Assembly (NCBI GenBank): GCA_026129525.1
Contig: JAHCHW010000006.1
Span: forward strand, 1 to 64,000
Direction: 5' to 3'
DNA from: Chitinophagales bacterium
GTDB lineage: Bacteria; Bacteroidota; Bacteroidia; Chitinophagales; LD1
Length of the DNA: 64,000 nt
Each line of letters opens with the position of its first letter. Positions within the stretch are counted from its first letter, which is position 1. The translations under genes were made by a program, and so were the position numbers. The notes under the pieces are model-generated. The model was not told the origin of the DNA. It did not search any database and saw only the letters and a list, made by a program, of their open reading frames with translations. Below, piece after piece: positions 34,401 to 42,100 of this stretch.

Positions 34401-36002
34401 AAAGACCCGTTGCATGTTTACTTCTATCCGGGCGATTATGATGTTACTTTAATAGCGTTCGACTCTTCTGGTTGTAGCGATACAATGACTAAAGTAGCCT
34501 ACATAAGAGTGCGTGGCCCCTATGGAGTATTCACTGCTTCGCAGGATAGTGGTTGTGTGCCGGTTACTATTACCATTACCGGCTCTGTGTTCTCAACAGT
34601 TACCTCAGTTGCCGACATGGGTGATGGGGTTGCTTTCTTGGATAGTTTAAATGTTACTTATGATTATGCCGAAGTGGGTACTTTCTATCCGGTATATACA
34701 CTTACCGACAGCTTGGGCTGCGTTGTTTCTTATCCGGTTGATACACTCGTAATAGGAGCAATTCCGTACCCAGATTTGCCAAATGACACTACGGTTTGTA
34801 AAGGAAATTATGTGCAGTTTAATCTACCGCTCGGTGATTCATTTGTGTGGACAGCCGACCAAACCCCGAACTATCTTTCGTGTACTAATTGCAGCAATCC
34901 GGTAAGCACCGCGCCTGATACCATTACTTATTATGTAACCGCCACCACAAATATCGGCTGTACCGCCAGCGATACTATTGTGGTAAATGTTGATGCATTG
35001 CCGATTATCTTTCCGGGAGTTTCGTATAGAATTTGTCCGGGCGATACCTTGCAACTGAGTGCAGGCCCAAACGTGCAGGCGGCTGTTTGGACTCCCAATC
35101 TTTTTATTGATGATACAAATTTAGTTTCACCTAAAGTGTGGCCACCCGATACTACCATATATCGTGTTACAGGCACCAACCAAACAGGTTGTTCTATCTC
35201 AAGGATTGTTCGTATAAATGTGATTGAAAAAGTAGTTGCAGAACTTGATTTTACCGATACGCTGCTTTGCGAGGGGGGAGCTGTGCAGCTTTCGCTGAAT
35301 GTGTTGGAAGCATCGTACCTTGATACTACTTTCCGATGGATACCTTCCGCACATTTAAACAATGCATTTATTGAAGACCCTACTTTTGCAGCTCCGCACG
35401 GCACTTACAGCTACATAGTTATTACAGGTGGCGGACATTGCATTGCCGATACCGATCAGGTAACCATCACAGTAGCGCCCAAACCTGCTGTTGAAGCCGG
35501 TGATGATAAAATCGTTGCAGTGGGAACCGAAGTGCAACTGTGGGCAGCATCGCCTAATCCGGTTACCTATTCATGGACTCCGGCTGTTGATTCATTCTCG
35601 TGTGTTAACTGCCGCAGACCATTTGTAACTGTAACAACTAATCAGGTGGTGTACGCACATGCCGTTAACCAATGGGGTTGTGCTGCCAGCGATTCGGTGG
35701 TGTTAAAAGTAGTGGATTGCGATCCTGCTGCGGTGTTTGTGCCCAACGTATTTACACCCAACAACGATGACCTAAACGACCGCCTTTATGTACGTGGTAT
35801 TGGGTTAAACCGTTTAGAGTATTTCCGCGTGTTCGACCGTTGGGGTCGCTTAGTGTTCGAAACCAAAAATATAAACGAAGGTTGGGATGGTACTGTTAAC
35901 GGTGTAAATGCCGATGTGGCTACCTATGCCTATGTGGTTAAAGCCTATTGCTCCAGCAATGCCATTGTCGAAAAATCGGGCAATGTTACTTTGGTAAGAT
36001 AG
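31452..36002 (+). CDS. Giant PKD-repeat surface protein with gliding-motility (CHU_C) T9SS domain
   Basis: A 1516-residue exported protein. GTG at 31452 follows an in-frame TAG at 31449-31451, so it is the first possible start that keeps the signal peptide (MKKIFTLFVLLFVVARFELAAQ). About 12-13 PKD domains follow at roughly 80-100 residue spacing, each with a WxFGDGTxSxxxNPxHxY core; one is altered to MGDG. Three or four Ig-like domains (CKGNYVQFNLP, CPGDTLQLS, CEGGAVQLS) come next. The last 95 or so residues (FVPNVFTPNNDDLNDRLYV to SGNVTLVR) form the type B/CHU_C sorting domain. It probably serves as an adhesin or surface matrix protein. A terminator-like hairpin follows. Confidence 0.93.
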   Translation: MKKIFTLFVLLFVVARFELAAQLQCGIQASFTYGCPPLVVNFFDQSTGGATGHFWDFDNNGVGNSTQQNPVYTFVNPGTYNVKHIITNGSQVDSCNIIIKVFMPPAANFTSPNPTGCILPCHNVSLINLATPGESPILEYVWDFGDGTLPVSLFPPQANTTHCYNQTGSFAVTLIVRDSNTCQSNFTIPGYVAIGNKPTITASAAPTQSCNSPTLVSFTSSGSSPNGGVSYQWFFGNGGNSTLQNPTQVYFNGIYDPYVVISDALGCKDSAFMHVEITKVDAGFTVANTNVCRNIPMQFTDTSNFAATWLWNFGDGTTSTQQNPLKTYTTNGTYTVTLTVSYNGCVDTETKTAYITVTDPVQFTFTANDTSDCYAPFTVNFTSVASGPAASYLWDFGDGNTSNQQNPIHTYTAEGSFTVSLSVANAAGCVNTKTYNNYINVHVIDAVFDLDSNNGCTPMTVTFTNSSTSNVPITSYQWFFGDGTSSSVANPVHVYNTAGQFIPYLIITNADGCKDTMFYPGVVNVGGGITPNFLAVPLIQCVNQTVAFSNLTVGADGTTKYFWEFGDGTTSTLINPVHEYSDTGYYDVKLTVIHQGCSVAIEKIKYILIVVPKAQFGFQFNCTNPTTVAFVDSSQGAHTWFWDFGDGTTSTQQNPTHTFPAQAPYVVTLVVTNNTTGCVDSMKKTLPIGTPQAKFSADTIAGCASFKVTFRDSSIFASSWLWLFGDGTSSNKQNPTKTYADTGKYTVTLIINPGQPCTDTLVKVQYITVYGVKAALEAIPPLGCSPLTVQFRDSSTSYMGSVVAWTWAFGTGDSSFIQHPTYTYSSNNPSANFIVRLTVRDSNGCSATRVFNGVKTYNPTANFVSDTIVCPGESVKFTNQSIGSNTYTWFFGDGTTSTQANPTHTYTAAGVYSVTLVARNTASGCTDTVTKMNYMYVDTPIADFFVTSDFAPCPPFPVQFYNASNRMDIQWLWYFGDGDTSTFKDPLHVYFYPGDYDVTLIAFDSSGCSDTMTKVAYIRVRGPYGVFTASQDSGCVPVTITITGSVFSTVTSVADMGDGVAFLDSLNVTYDYAEVGTFYPVYTLTDSLGCVVSYPVDTLVIGAIPYPDLPNDTTVCKGNYVQFNLPLGDSFVWTADQTPNYLSCTNCSNPVSTAPDTITYYVTATTNIGCTASDTIVVNVDALPIIFPGVSYRICPGDTLQLSAGPNVQAAVWTPNLFIDDTNLVSPKVWPPDTTIYRVTGTNQTGCSISRIVRINVIEKVVAELDFTDTLLCEGGAVQLSLNVLEASYLDTTFRWIPSAHLNNAFIEDPTFAAPHGTYSYIVITGGGHCIADTDQVTITVAPKPAVEAGDDKIVAVGTEVQLWAASPNPVTYSWTPAVDSFSCVNCRRPFVTVTTNQVVYAHAVNQWGCAASDSVVLKVVDCDPAAVFVPNVFTPNNDDLNDRLYVRGIGLNRLEYFRVFDRWGRLVFETKNINEGWDGTVNGVNADVATYAYVVKAYCSSNAIVEKSGNVTLVR

Positions 36003-36027
36003 ATTACTCTTTCCTTCTGTCTATTAA

Positions 36028-36060
36028 AGCAGGTGAGGTATCAATGCCTGCTCTTTTCTT
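36028..36060 (+). terminator. Hairpin terminator after the PKD protein gene
   Basis: AGCAGG and CCTGCT pair across a 13-nt loop and are followed by CTTTTCTTTT, beginning about 25 bp after the stop codon. The stem is short, so strength is moderate. Confidence 0.5.
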
Positions 36061-36093
36061 TTATAGCTGTATAAGCCGCGCTCTCAAAAAATA

Positions 36094-36118
36094 AATTAGG
36101 TTTGTTTAAAACCTAATT
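36094..36118 (+). promoter_or_regulatory. Perfect 10-bp hairpin abutting the POT transporter start codon
   Basis: AATTAGGTTT, loop GTTTA, AAACCTAATT forms a perfect 10-bp stem that ends at the base before the GTG start codon at 36119. An in-frame TAA at 36107-36109 rules out initiation further upstream. The structure could block ribosome access or act as a DNA operator for a dimeric regulator. Confidence 0.6.
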
Positions 36119-37660
36119 GTGGCTTTAGAAATTATCATCATCACCATAGGAGCGTTATTTAGTGCGTTGATGATTGGTGTGGCATGGTTCATCAATCACA
36201 AGCAACATCCGCAGGCGCTGTGGATGCTTTTTTTTACCGAAATGTGGGAACGCTTTTCGTTTTACGGTATGCGGGCACTGCTCATATTGTATATGACCAA
36301 AGTGTTGCTTTACCCTGATAAGCAGGCAAACCTGCAATACGGTGCTTACAATGCGTTGGTGTACACCATGCCGCTAATAGGGGGGTGGATTGCCGATAAA
36401 TTGTTAGGATTCAGAAAATCAATTTTGTTAGGTGGCGTATTGATGGCAATAGGACATTTGGTCTTAGCCATTCCTATGGAATCAACTTTTTTTCTTGGAT
36501 TGGGTTTTCTGATTTCGGGCAACGGGTTCTTTAAACCAAACATTTCCAGCCTGCTTGGAAAATATTACAGCGAAAACGACCCACATAAAGATGCCGGCTA
36601 TTCCATTTTTTACATGGGAATAAACATTGGCGCTTTTTTGGGCAGCGCACTTTGCGGGTATCTTGGGCAAAAAATTAACTGGCACTTAGGGTTCGGTGTA
36701 GCAGGCGTATTTATGGTACTTGGTTTAGTGGTGTTCGTAGCATTCCGAAATATAATAGCTGAAAAGGGCGAGTCGCCTGTTCCTGATGAGTTGAAAGTAA
36801 AACGCGGAGTATTTACTACCGAACAACTGCTTTATGTTTTCGCTTTCGCAATGGTTTTTGTAGCCATGACCTTGGTTCGCCTTTATCAGGTAATGAATCT
36901 GATAATGATTCCGTTGGGCATTGCGGCACTGGCATACATCTTTTACACCGGAATGAAATTTGAGAAAGAAGTGCGCGAAAAATTATGGGCAGCTACCCTT
37001 ATGATTTTCTTTTCGGTGGTTTTTTGGGGATTTTACGAACAATCGGGCGGCTCACTCAACCTGATGGCAGAGCGCAATGTGGACATGCGTATCGGTGAAA
37101 CCTTGTTACCTTCAGCAATGGTCAACAATTCAGTAAATCCGTTCTACATAATTTTCCTAACGCCTTTGTTTGCACTCATGTGGGATTGGCTTATCCGCAA
37201 CAATATTGAGCCAACCACTCCCATGAAATTCGGTTTTGCTTTTGTGTTGTTGGGCGCAGGTTATTTCGTTTTTACATTGGGAGGAAAAGCAGGCGCCTTA
37301 ACAGGATTAATGCCTTTGTGGTTTTTCCTGTTAGGTTATTTATTGATTACCTCCGGTGAATTGTTTTTATCGCCCATCGGTCTATCTATGGTTACTAAAC
37401 TTTCGCCCGCGCAAATGGTGGGGTATATGATGGGCGTTTGGTTTTTGGCTTCCGCCTTTGGGCACGATTTGGGAGGATGGATTGGATCGCAAATGGCAAT
37501 TCCCGAAAAAAACGCGAATGGTGTTCCATTTACAATTGTTGAATCGCTGCCTGTTTACATGAAAGGCTGTGCGGCTATTGCCAAAATTTCGTTTCTAGGA
37601 GGTATAGTTATTCTTGCTTCTTCGCCATTCATTAAAAAGTGGATGCACGGAATAAAGTGA
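36119..37660 (+). CDS. POT family proton-dependent oligopeptide transporter
   Basis: A 513-residue MFS-type inner-membrane transporter with 13 or more helices. The POT signature EMWERFSFYGMRALL is near residue 42, followed by GGWIADKLLGFRKSILLGG and FFKPNISSLLGKYY. The central EQSGGSLNLMAERNVD segment and PIGLSMVTKLSPAQMVGYMMG are typical of di/tripeptide transporters of the DtpT type. Translation starts at GTG 36119, as an in-frame TAA lies nine bases upstream. Its stop codon overlaps the next gene's ATG (TGATG), so the two are translationally coupled. Confidence 0.95.
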   Translation: MALEIIIITIGALFSALMIGVAWFINHKQHPQALWMLFFTEMWERFSFYGMRALLILYMTKVLLYPDKQANLQYGAYNALVYTMPLIGGWIADKLLGFRKSILLGGVLMAIGHLVLAIPMESTFFLGLGFLISGNGFFKPNISSLLGKYYSENDPHKDAGYSIFYMGINIGAFLGSALCGYLGQKINWHLGFGVAGVFMVLGLVVFVAFRNIIAEKGESPVPDELKVKRGVFTTEQLLYVFAFAMVFVAMTLVRLYQVMNLIMIPLGIAALAYIFYTGMKFEKEVREKLWAATLMIFFSVVFWGFYEQSGGSLNLMAERNVDMRIGETLLPSAMVNNSVNPFYIIFLTPLFALMWDWLIRNNIEPTTPMKFGFAFVLLGAGYFVFTLGGKAGALTGLMPLWFFLLGYLLITSGELFLSPIGLSMVTKLSPAQMVGYMMGVWFLASAFGHDLGGWIGSQMAIPEKNANGVPFTIVESLPVYMKGCAAIAKISFLGGIVILASSPFIKKWMHGIK

Positions 37661-39021
37661 TGAGTGCAAAAAAGAGAGTTGCTTATACAGCAATTGTTTT
37701 GTTGTTATTTTTTTGCTCACTCTTTATTGCCAGTTTTAAAATTTACGATAACACTCCTTATGTTCAAACCGAAGCGTATCGCAGGCAAATGTTGCTGATG
37801 GATTCCATCTGCAACATGCACGAATCTTATAATAACAGTGATTTATTAAAAGTAGGTTGGGCAAAAGTAAACTTGCTGCCACCTTTCACCACGCCTATTG
37901 CCATTGATGCTCACCGTGGCGGAAAGCATTTTAACGGAGTGCACGATTCAATTTATGTGCGGGCGTTTGTGTTTAAATCAGGCAGCAAAAAAGTAGCCTA
38001 CATTTCTGCCGACCTGCTCATTATTCCATCAACAGTAAGCAGTATGTTCGATACCTTGATGGACGAAAATGGCTTTAACCGCGAAAACATATTTTTTACC
38101 GCAACACACACCCATAGTAGTATTGGCGCTTGGTACAATTCGTTGATTGGAGAAAAATTTGCGGGAAAGTACGATGAGCGGGTGCCGCTTCATATTGCAT
38201 CTTGCATTCGCGAAGCAATTTTACAGGCGGAAGCAAATGTTGAGCCTTCAGAAACAGGTTATGGCACTTTTCCAACTTCAAAACTTGTGATTAATCGTTT
38301 AGTGGGAGAAAAAGGCAGCGTTGATTCAATGCTTCGCGTGTTTAAAATAAAGCAAACACAAACCGGTAAAACAGCTGCTATTATCACTTTTGCCGCCCAT
38401 GCAACTGTGTATCATGAGAATATGATGCAACTTTCGGCTGATTGGCCCGGGCTGTTGGTTAAGCAATTAGAAGATTCGCTGTTGGTTGACTTTGCCTGCT
38501 TTAGTGCAGGTGCAGTAGGCAGCCATGGACCTTGTCTGGTTTCAGAGAACGAAAACGAGCAGATAGTTTACATGGCAACCGGTGTTCGAAAAGTTTTAGA
38601 AGAAAGTTTTACCGCCATTCGTTGCGAACCACTCCATACATCTTTAAAAATGAACAGAATGCAACTTTATTTACGCGAACCTAATCTAAGGATAGGTGCA
38701 AAAACAGCGTTGCGCCCTTGGGTATTCAAAAAGTTGTTTGGTAACGAAAGCGTTTTTCTGTTGAACTTTACTTTGAACAATGTAGCATTTGTCGGAACCC
38801 CCTGCGATTTTTCGGGTGAGTTGATGTATGAAATTGATTCGGCTGCTATGAAGACCAACAAAAGTGTGATGTTAACCGGATTCAACGGAGGCTATATGGG
38901 TTACGTAACCCACGATCGTTGGAACCAACTGAACGAATACGAAACGCGAACAATGAATTGGTTTGGACCGGAAAGTGGCTCTTATTTGCAACATACCATC
39001 AACAGACTTGTTGCAGAATAA
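37660..39021 (+). CDS. Neutral/alkaline ceramidase N-terminal-domain-like protein
   Basis: A 453-residue protein from ATG at 37660 with one N-terminal membrane/signal segment (VAYTAIVLLLFFCSLFIASF). The ceramidase-like fold is indicated by VGWAKVNLLPP, VRAFVFKSGSKKVAYISADLL, the metal-site motif ATHTHSSIGAWY and ITFAAHATVYHENM. The C-terminal linker domain of full-length ceramidases is absent. In this family a zinc site hydrolyses an amide bond, but many bacteroidotal homologues have unproven substrates. Sphingolipid turnover is plausible since many Bacteroidota make sphingolipids. It is coupled to the POT transporter gene. Confidence 0.85.
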   Translation: MSAKKRVAYTAIVLLLFFCSLFIASFKIYDNTPYVQTEAYRRQMLLMDSICNMHESYNNSDLLKVGWAKVNLLPPFTTPIAIDAHRGGKHFNGVHDSIYVRAFVFKSGSKKVAYISADLLIIPSTVSSMFDTLMDENGFNRENIFFTATHTHSSIGAWYNSLIGEKFAGKYDERVPLHIASCIREAILQAEANVEPSETGYGTFPTSKLVINRLVGEKGSVDSMLRVFKIKQTQTGKTAAIITFAAHATVYHENMMQLSADWPGLLVKQLEDSLLVDFACFSAGAVGSHGPCLVSENENEQIVYMATGVRKVLEESFTAIRCEPLHTSLKMNRMQLYLREPNLRIGAKTALRPWVFKKLFGNESVFLLNFTLNNVAFVGTPCDFSGELMYEIDSAAMKTNKSVMLTGFNGGYMGYVTHDRWNQLNEYETRTMNWFGPESGSYLQHTINRLVAE

Positions 39022-39100
39022 CAGAACACTTAACCGCTACAGCATTAGGTAAATATTAAATTCGGATTATCTTTACGCCCTTCAAAAAACTCCTGACTTT

Positions 39101-42100
39101 ATGACAAAAAAGGTACTATGTTCGGTTTTTGCGCTAACAACTTTGTTCGCAGTTAAACTTCAGGCGCAAATAGCCATTACACAAACCAACAATGCCACTA
39201 CACTTGCACAATCATTAGTTGGAACGGGAATTACAATTTCGGGAGCTACTACTACCGGCACTGCTACCCAGTTTGGTACGTTTACTAACGGTAATAGTGT
39301 TAATCTGGGTTTTAATTCAGGTGTGGTGCTTACTTCAGGTAATGTAGCCGATATTCCACAGAATGGTACCGCGTTAGCTTCAGTTGACAATCCGAGTGCC
39401 GGAGACGCTGATTTGAATGCCATTTCAACAGGAGCCACGCAAGATGCTGCTGTGTTACAGTTCAATATTGTTCCACAAGGTAACACACTTACATTTCGTT
39501 ATGTTTTTGCTTCTGAGGAATATCCTGAATATGTTTGTTCCAGTTTCAACGACATTTTTGCGTTCTTAATTTCGGGACCTAACCCCGGTGGCGGTAACTA
39601 CAACAAAAGCAACATTGCACTAATCCCCAATACAGGTTTGTCGGTAGCAATCAATACAGTTAACCCGGGTGTAGTTGGCGCAAATGGAACAGCCTCTCAA
39701 TGTCAGTCATTAGCCTATTCGCAGTATTATCTTGATAATCAAAACGGGGTTGGTATAGTATATGACGGGAAAACGGTTGTATTGAATGCTACTATTTCAG
39801 TTGTGCCATGCTCTACTTATACACTTAAAATGGCTATTGCTGATGTGTTTGACGGAGTATTGGATTCAGGCGTGTTTATCGAAGCACAGTCTTTCACTTC
39901 ACAAAGTTCTACATTAACAGCCGCGATTGATGCGGGCTTTACCAGCACTTTCGAAGGTTGCGTGGGAGGTGTTTTTACCATTACTGTTCCTACTTTAGCT
40001 ACAACGTCCACAGCTATTAACTATACAGTTTCAGGAACAGCTACTAATGGAGTTGATTACTCTCCGCTTTCGGGAACTGCTTATGTTAATCCGGGTACCA
40101 GCACTGCTTTAGTTTATGTTAATCCTTTAACTGATAATCTTGCCGAAGGAACGGAAACCGTTACCATTACAATTAACGACCCTTGTACCGGCTTACCGAT
40201 AGCCAGTGCAACTATTAACATAGAAGATAAACCCATTGATACCGCTTATGCCAGCGCGTACGATGTTTGTGTTGGAGGGCAAGTGCAATTAACTGCCACA
40301 GGAGGAGGAACTTATTCATGGACGCCTACCACCGGACTTTCTGATCCTAATATTGCCAGCCCTGTAGCTACTGTTACCGGCAACATAACTTACACAGCAC
40401 AAATTACTTTTGGAAGTTGCGTCAGTCAAAAATCGGTTACATTGAATGCAAGTTCAATAACGGTGGATGTTCTTACAGCTGATGGAATAATTTGCCCAGG
40501 GGATTTGGATTCGCTGTATGCTGATACAGATGGGGGCATACAACCGGTTTCTTACCAATGGTCACCGGCAGGAATGGTTACCGACCCCAATGCACAGTTA
40601 ACTTTTACTTCGCCAATGAATACCACTACGTACACAGTAGTAGTAACCGATGCCATAGGTTGTACGGCAACAGATTCATACACTATTTCTGTAAGCAATA
40701 CAATTTTTGAAACGTTGGGAGGTAATGTGAATGTGTGCCCCGAAGATGCACCCTACATATTAAGTGTGCCGGGAGGACCTTACGACAGTTACATTTGGTC
40801 AACAGGCGATACCACCGCTACCATTACCGTGAGTACCACCGGCAGTTATTCGGCTACCATGACGTTGGGTTTCTGTACCATTACTACCGATACGGCTACT
40901 ATTACCATGCTTGTACCGGTTAATCCAACTTTAGCAGATGCTTTCTTCTGCTCTGGCAGCCAGGCTACGCTACAGGCAAATCAAGGGCTTACCAATATTG
41001 TTTGGAATACAAACGAAACCACCCAAAACATAAGTGTAACTTCTCCGGGAGAATACTATTACACTGCCGATGATGCCAATGGTTGTGCTGTTTATTCCGA
41101 CACTGCTACTGTTACCGAAATTCAATCTCCGGTTGTAAACGCTACGGCTTCGCCCGATACCATTTGTCCCGGAAGCAGTTCTGTGCTGAACTCGGGCGCA
41201 CAAACCGGATTTTCGGTAAACTGGTCAACCAATGAAAATACATCTTCCATTACTGTAACAAGCGGGGGCACTTACTATGTAACCGTTAGTGATGCGGTTT
41301 GTTCTTCATACGATACGGTTACAGTTTATGAATATGCAAATCCTCAGCCGCTGATTGGTGCCGATACAACCGTTTGTAACGGAGAGGCTGCCACATTTAC
41401 GTTGCTGAATGGTCCGTTTGTAAGCTATACATGGTCTGAAGGAAGCACCGGAGTTACGTCAATCACTGTTTCAACTGCGGGTTCGTACAACCTGACAGTA
41501 AATGACGGCATTTGTAACTGGACATCGAACAGTGTAAGCCTTAACAATTTCCCCACTCCTGTTCCAACATTGGCTGATACAGGCGCTTGTGTGGGAGAAA
41601 CAGTTACGTTGTCAGCGGAAAACGGCTTGCTGAATATTGAGTGGAATACACAAGAAGCCACACAAACTATTACAGTAACACAAAATGGAACTTTCTACTA
41701 TACTGCCGTAGATGCAAACGGATGCCCTGTAGCTTCAGATACTATAGATGTAACTTTCCAAGTTCCACCTACGGTTAATGCTACAGCTTCGCCTGATACT
41801 ATTTGCCCCGGTGCCACAACCACTTTATCGGCAAATGCTACAGGAAATAACCTTACTTACTTGTGGACACCAACAGGTGGAACCGGAGCAACTGAAACAG
41901 TTTCGCAGCCCGGAACTTACATTGTAGAAGTAAACGATTTCTTCTGCCCCGCTTTTGATACAGTTGAAGTTTATCAATACCAGTTCCCTGAGCCGAATAT
42001 AGGATACGACCAAACTATTTGTTTAGGCGACAGCATTACACTTTCACCTACCGATGGACCTTACTTAAGCTACGATTGGTCGAATGGAGATTCTACCGAA

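Noticed and set aside
31452..36002. CRISPR-like or minisatellite array suggested by repeated TTTGGCGATGG words
   Set aside because: The repeats encode the PKD FGDG core, are spaced irregularly and lie in one open reading frame.
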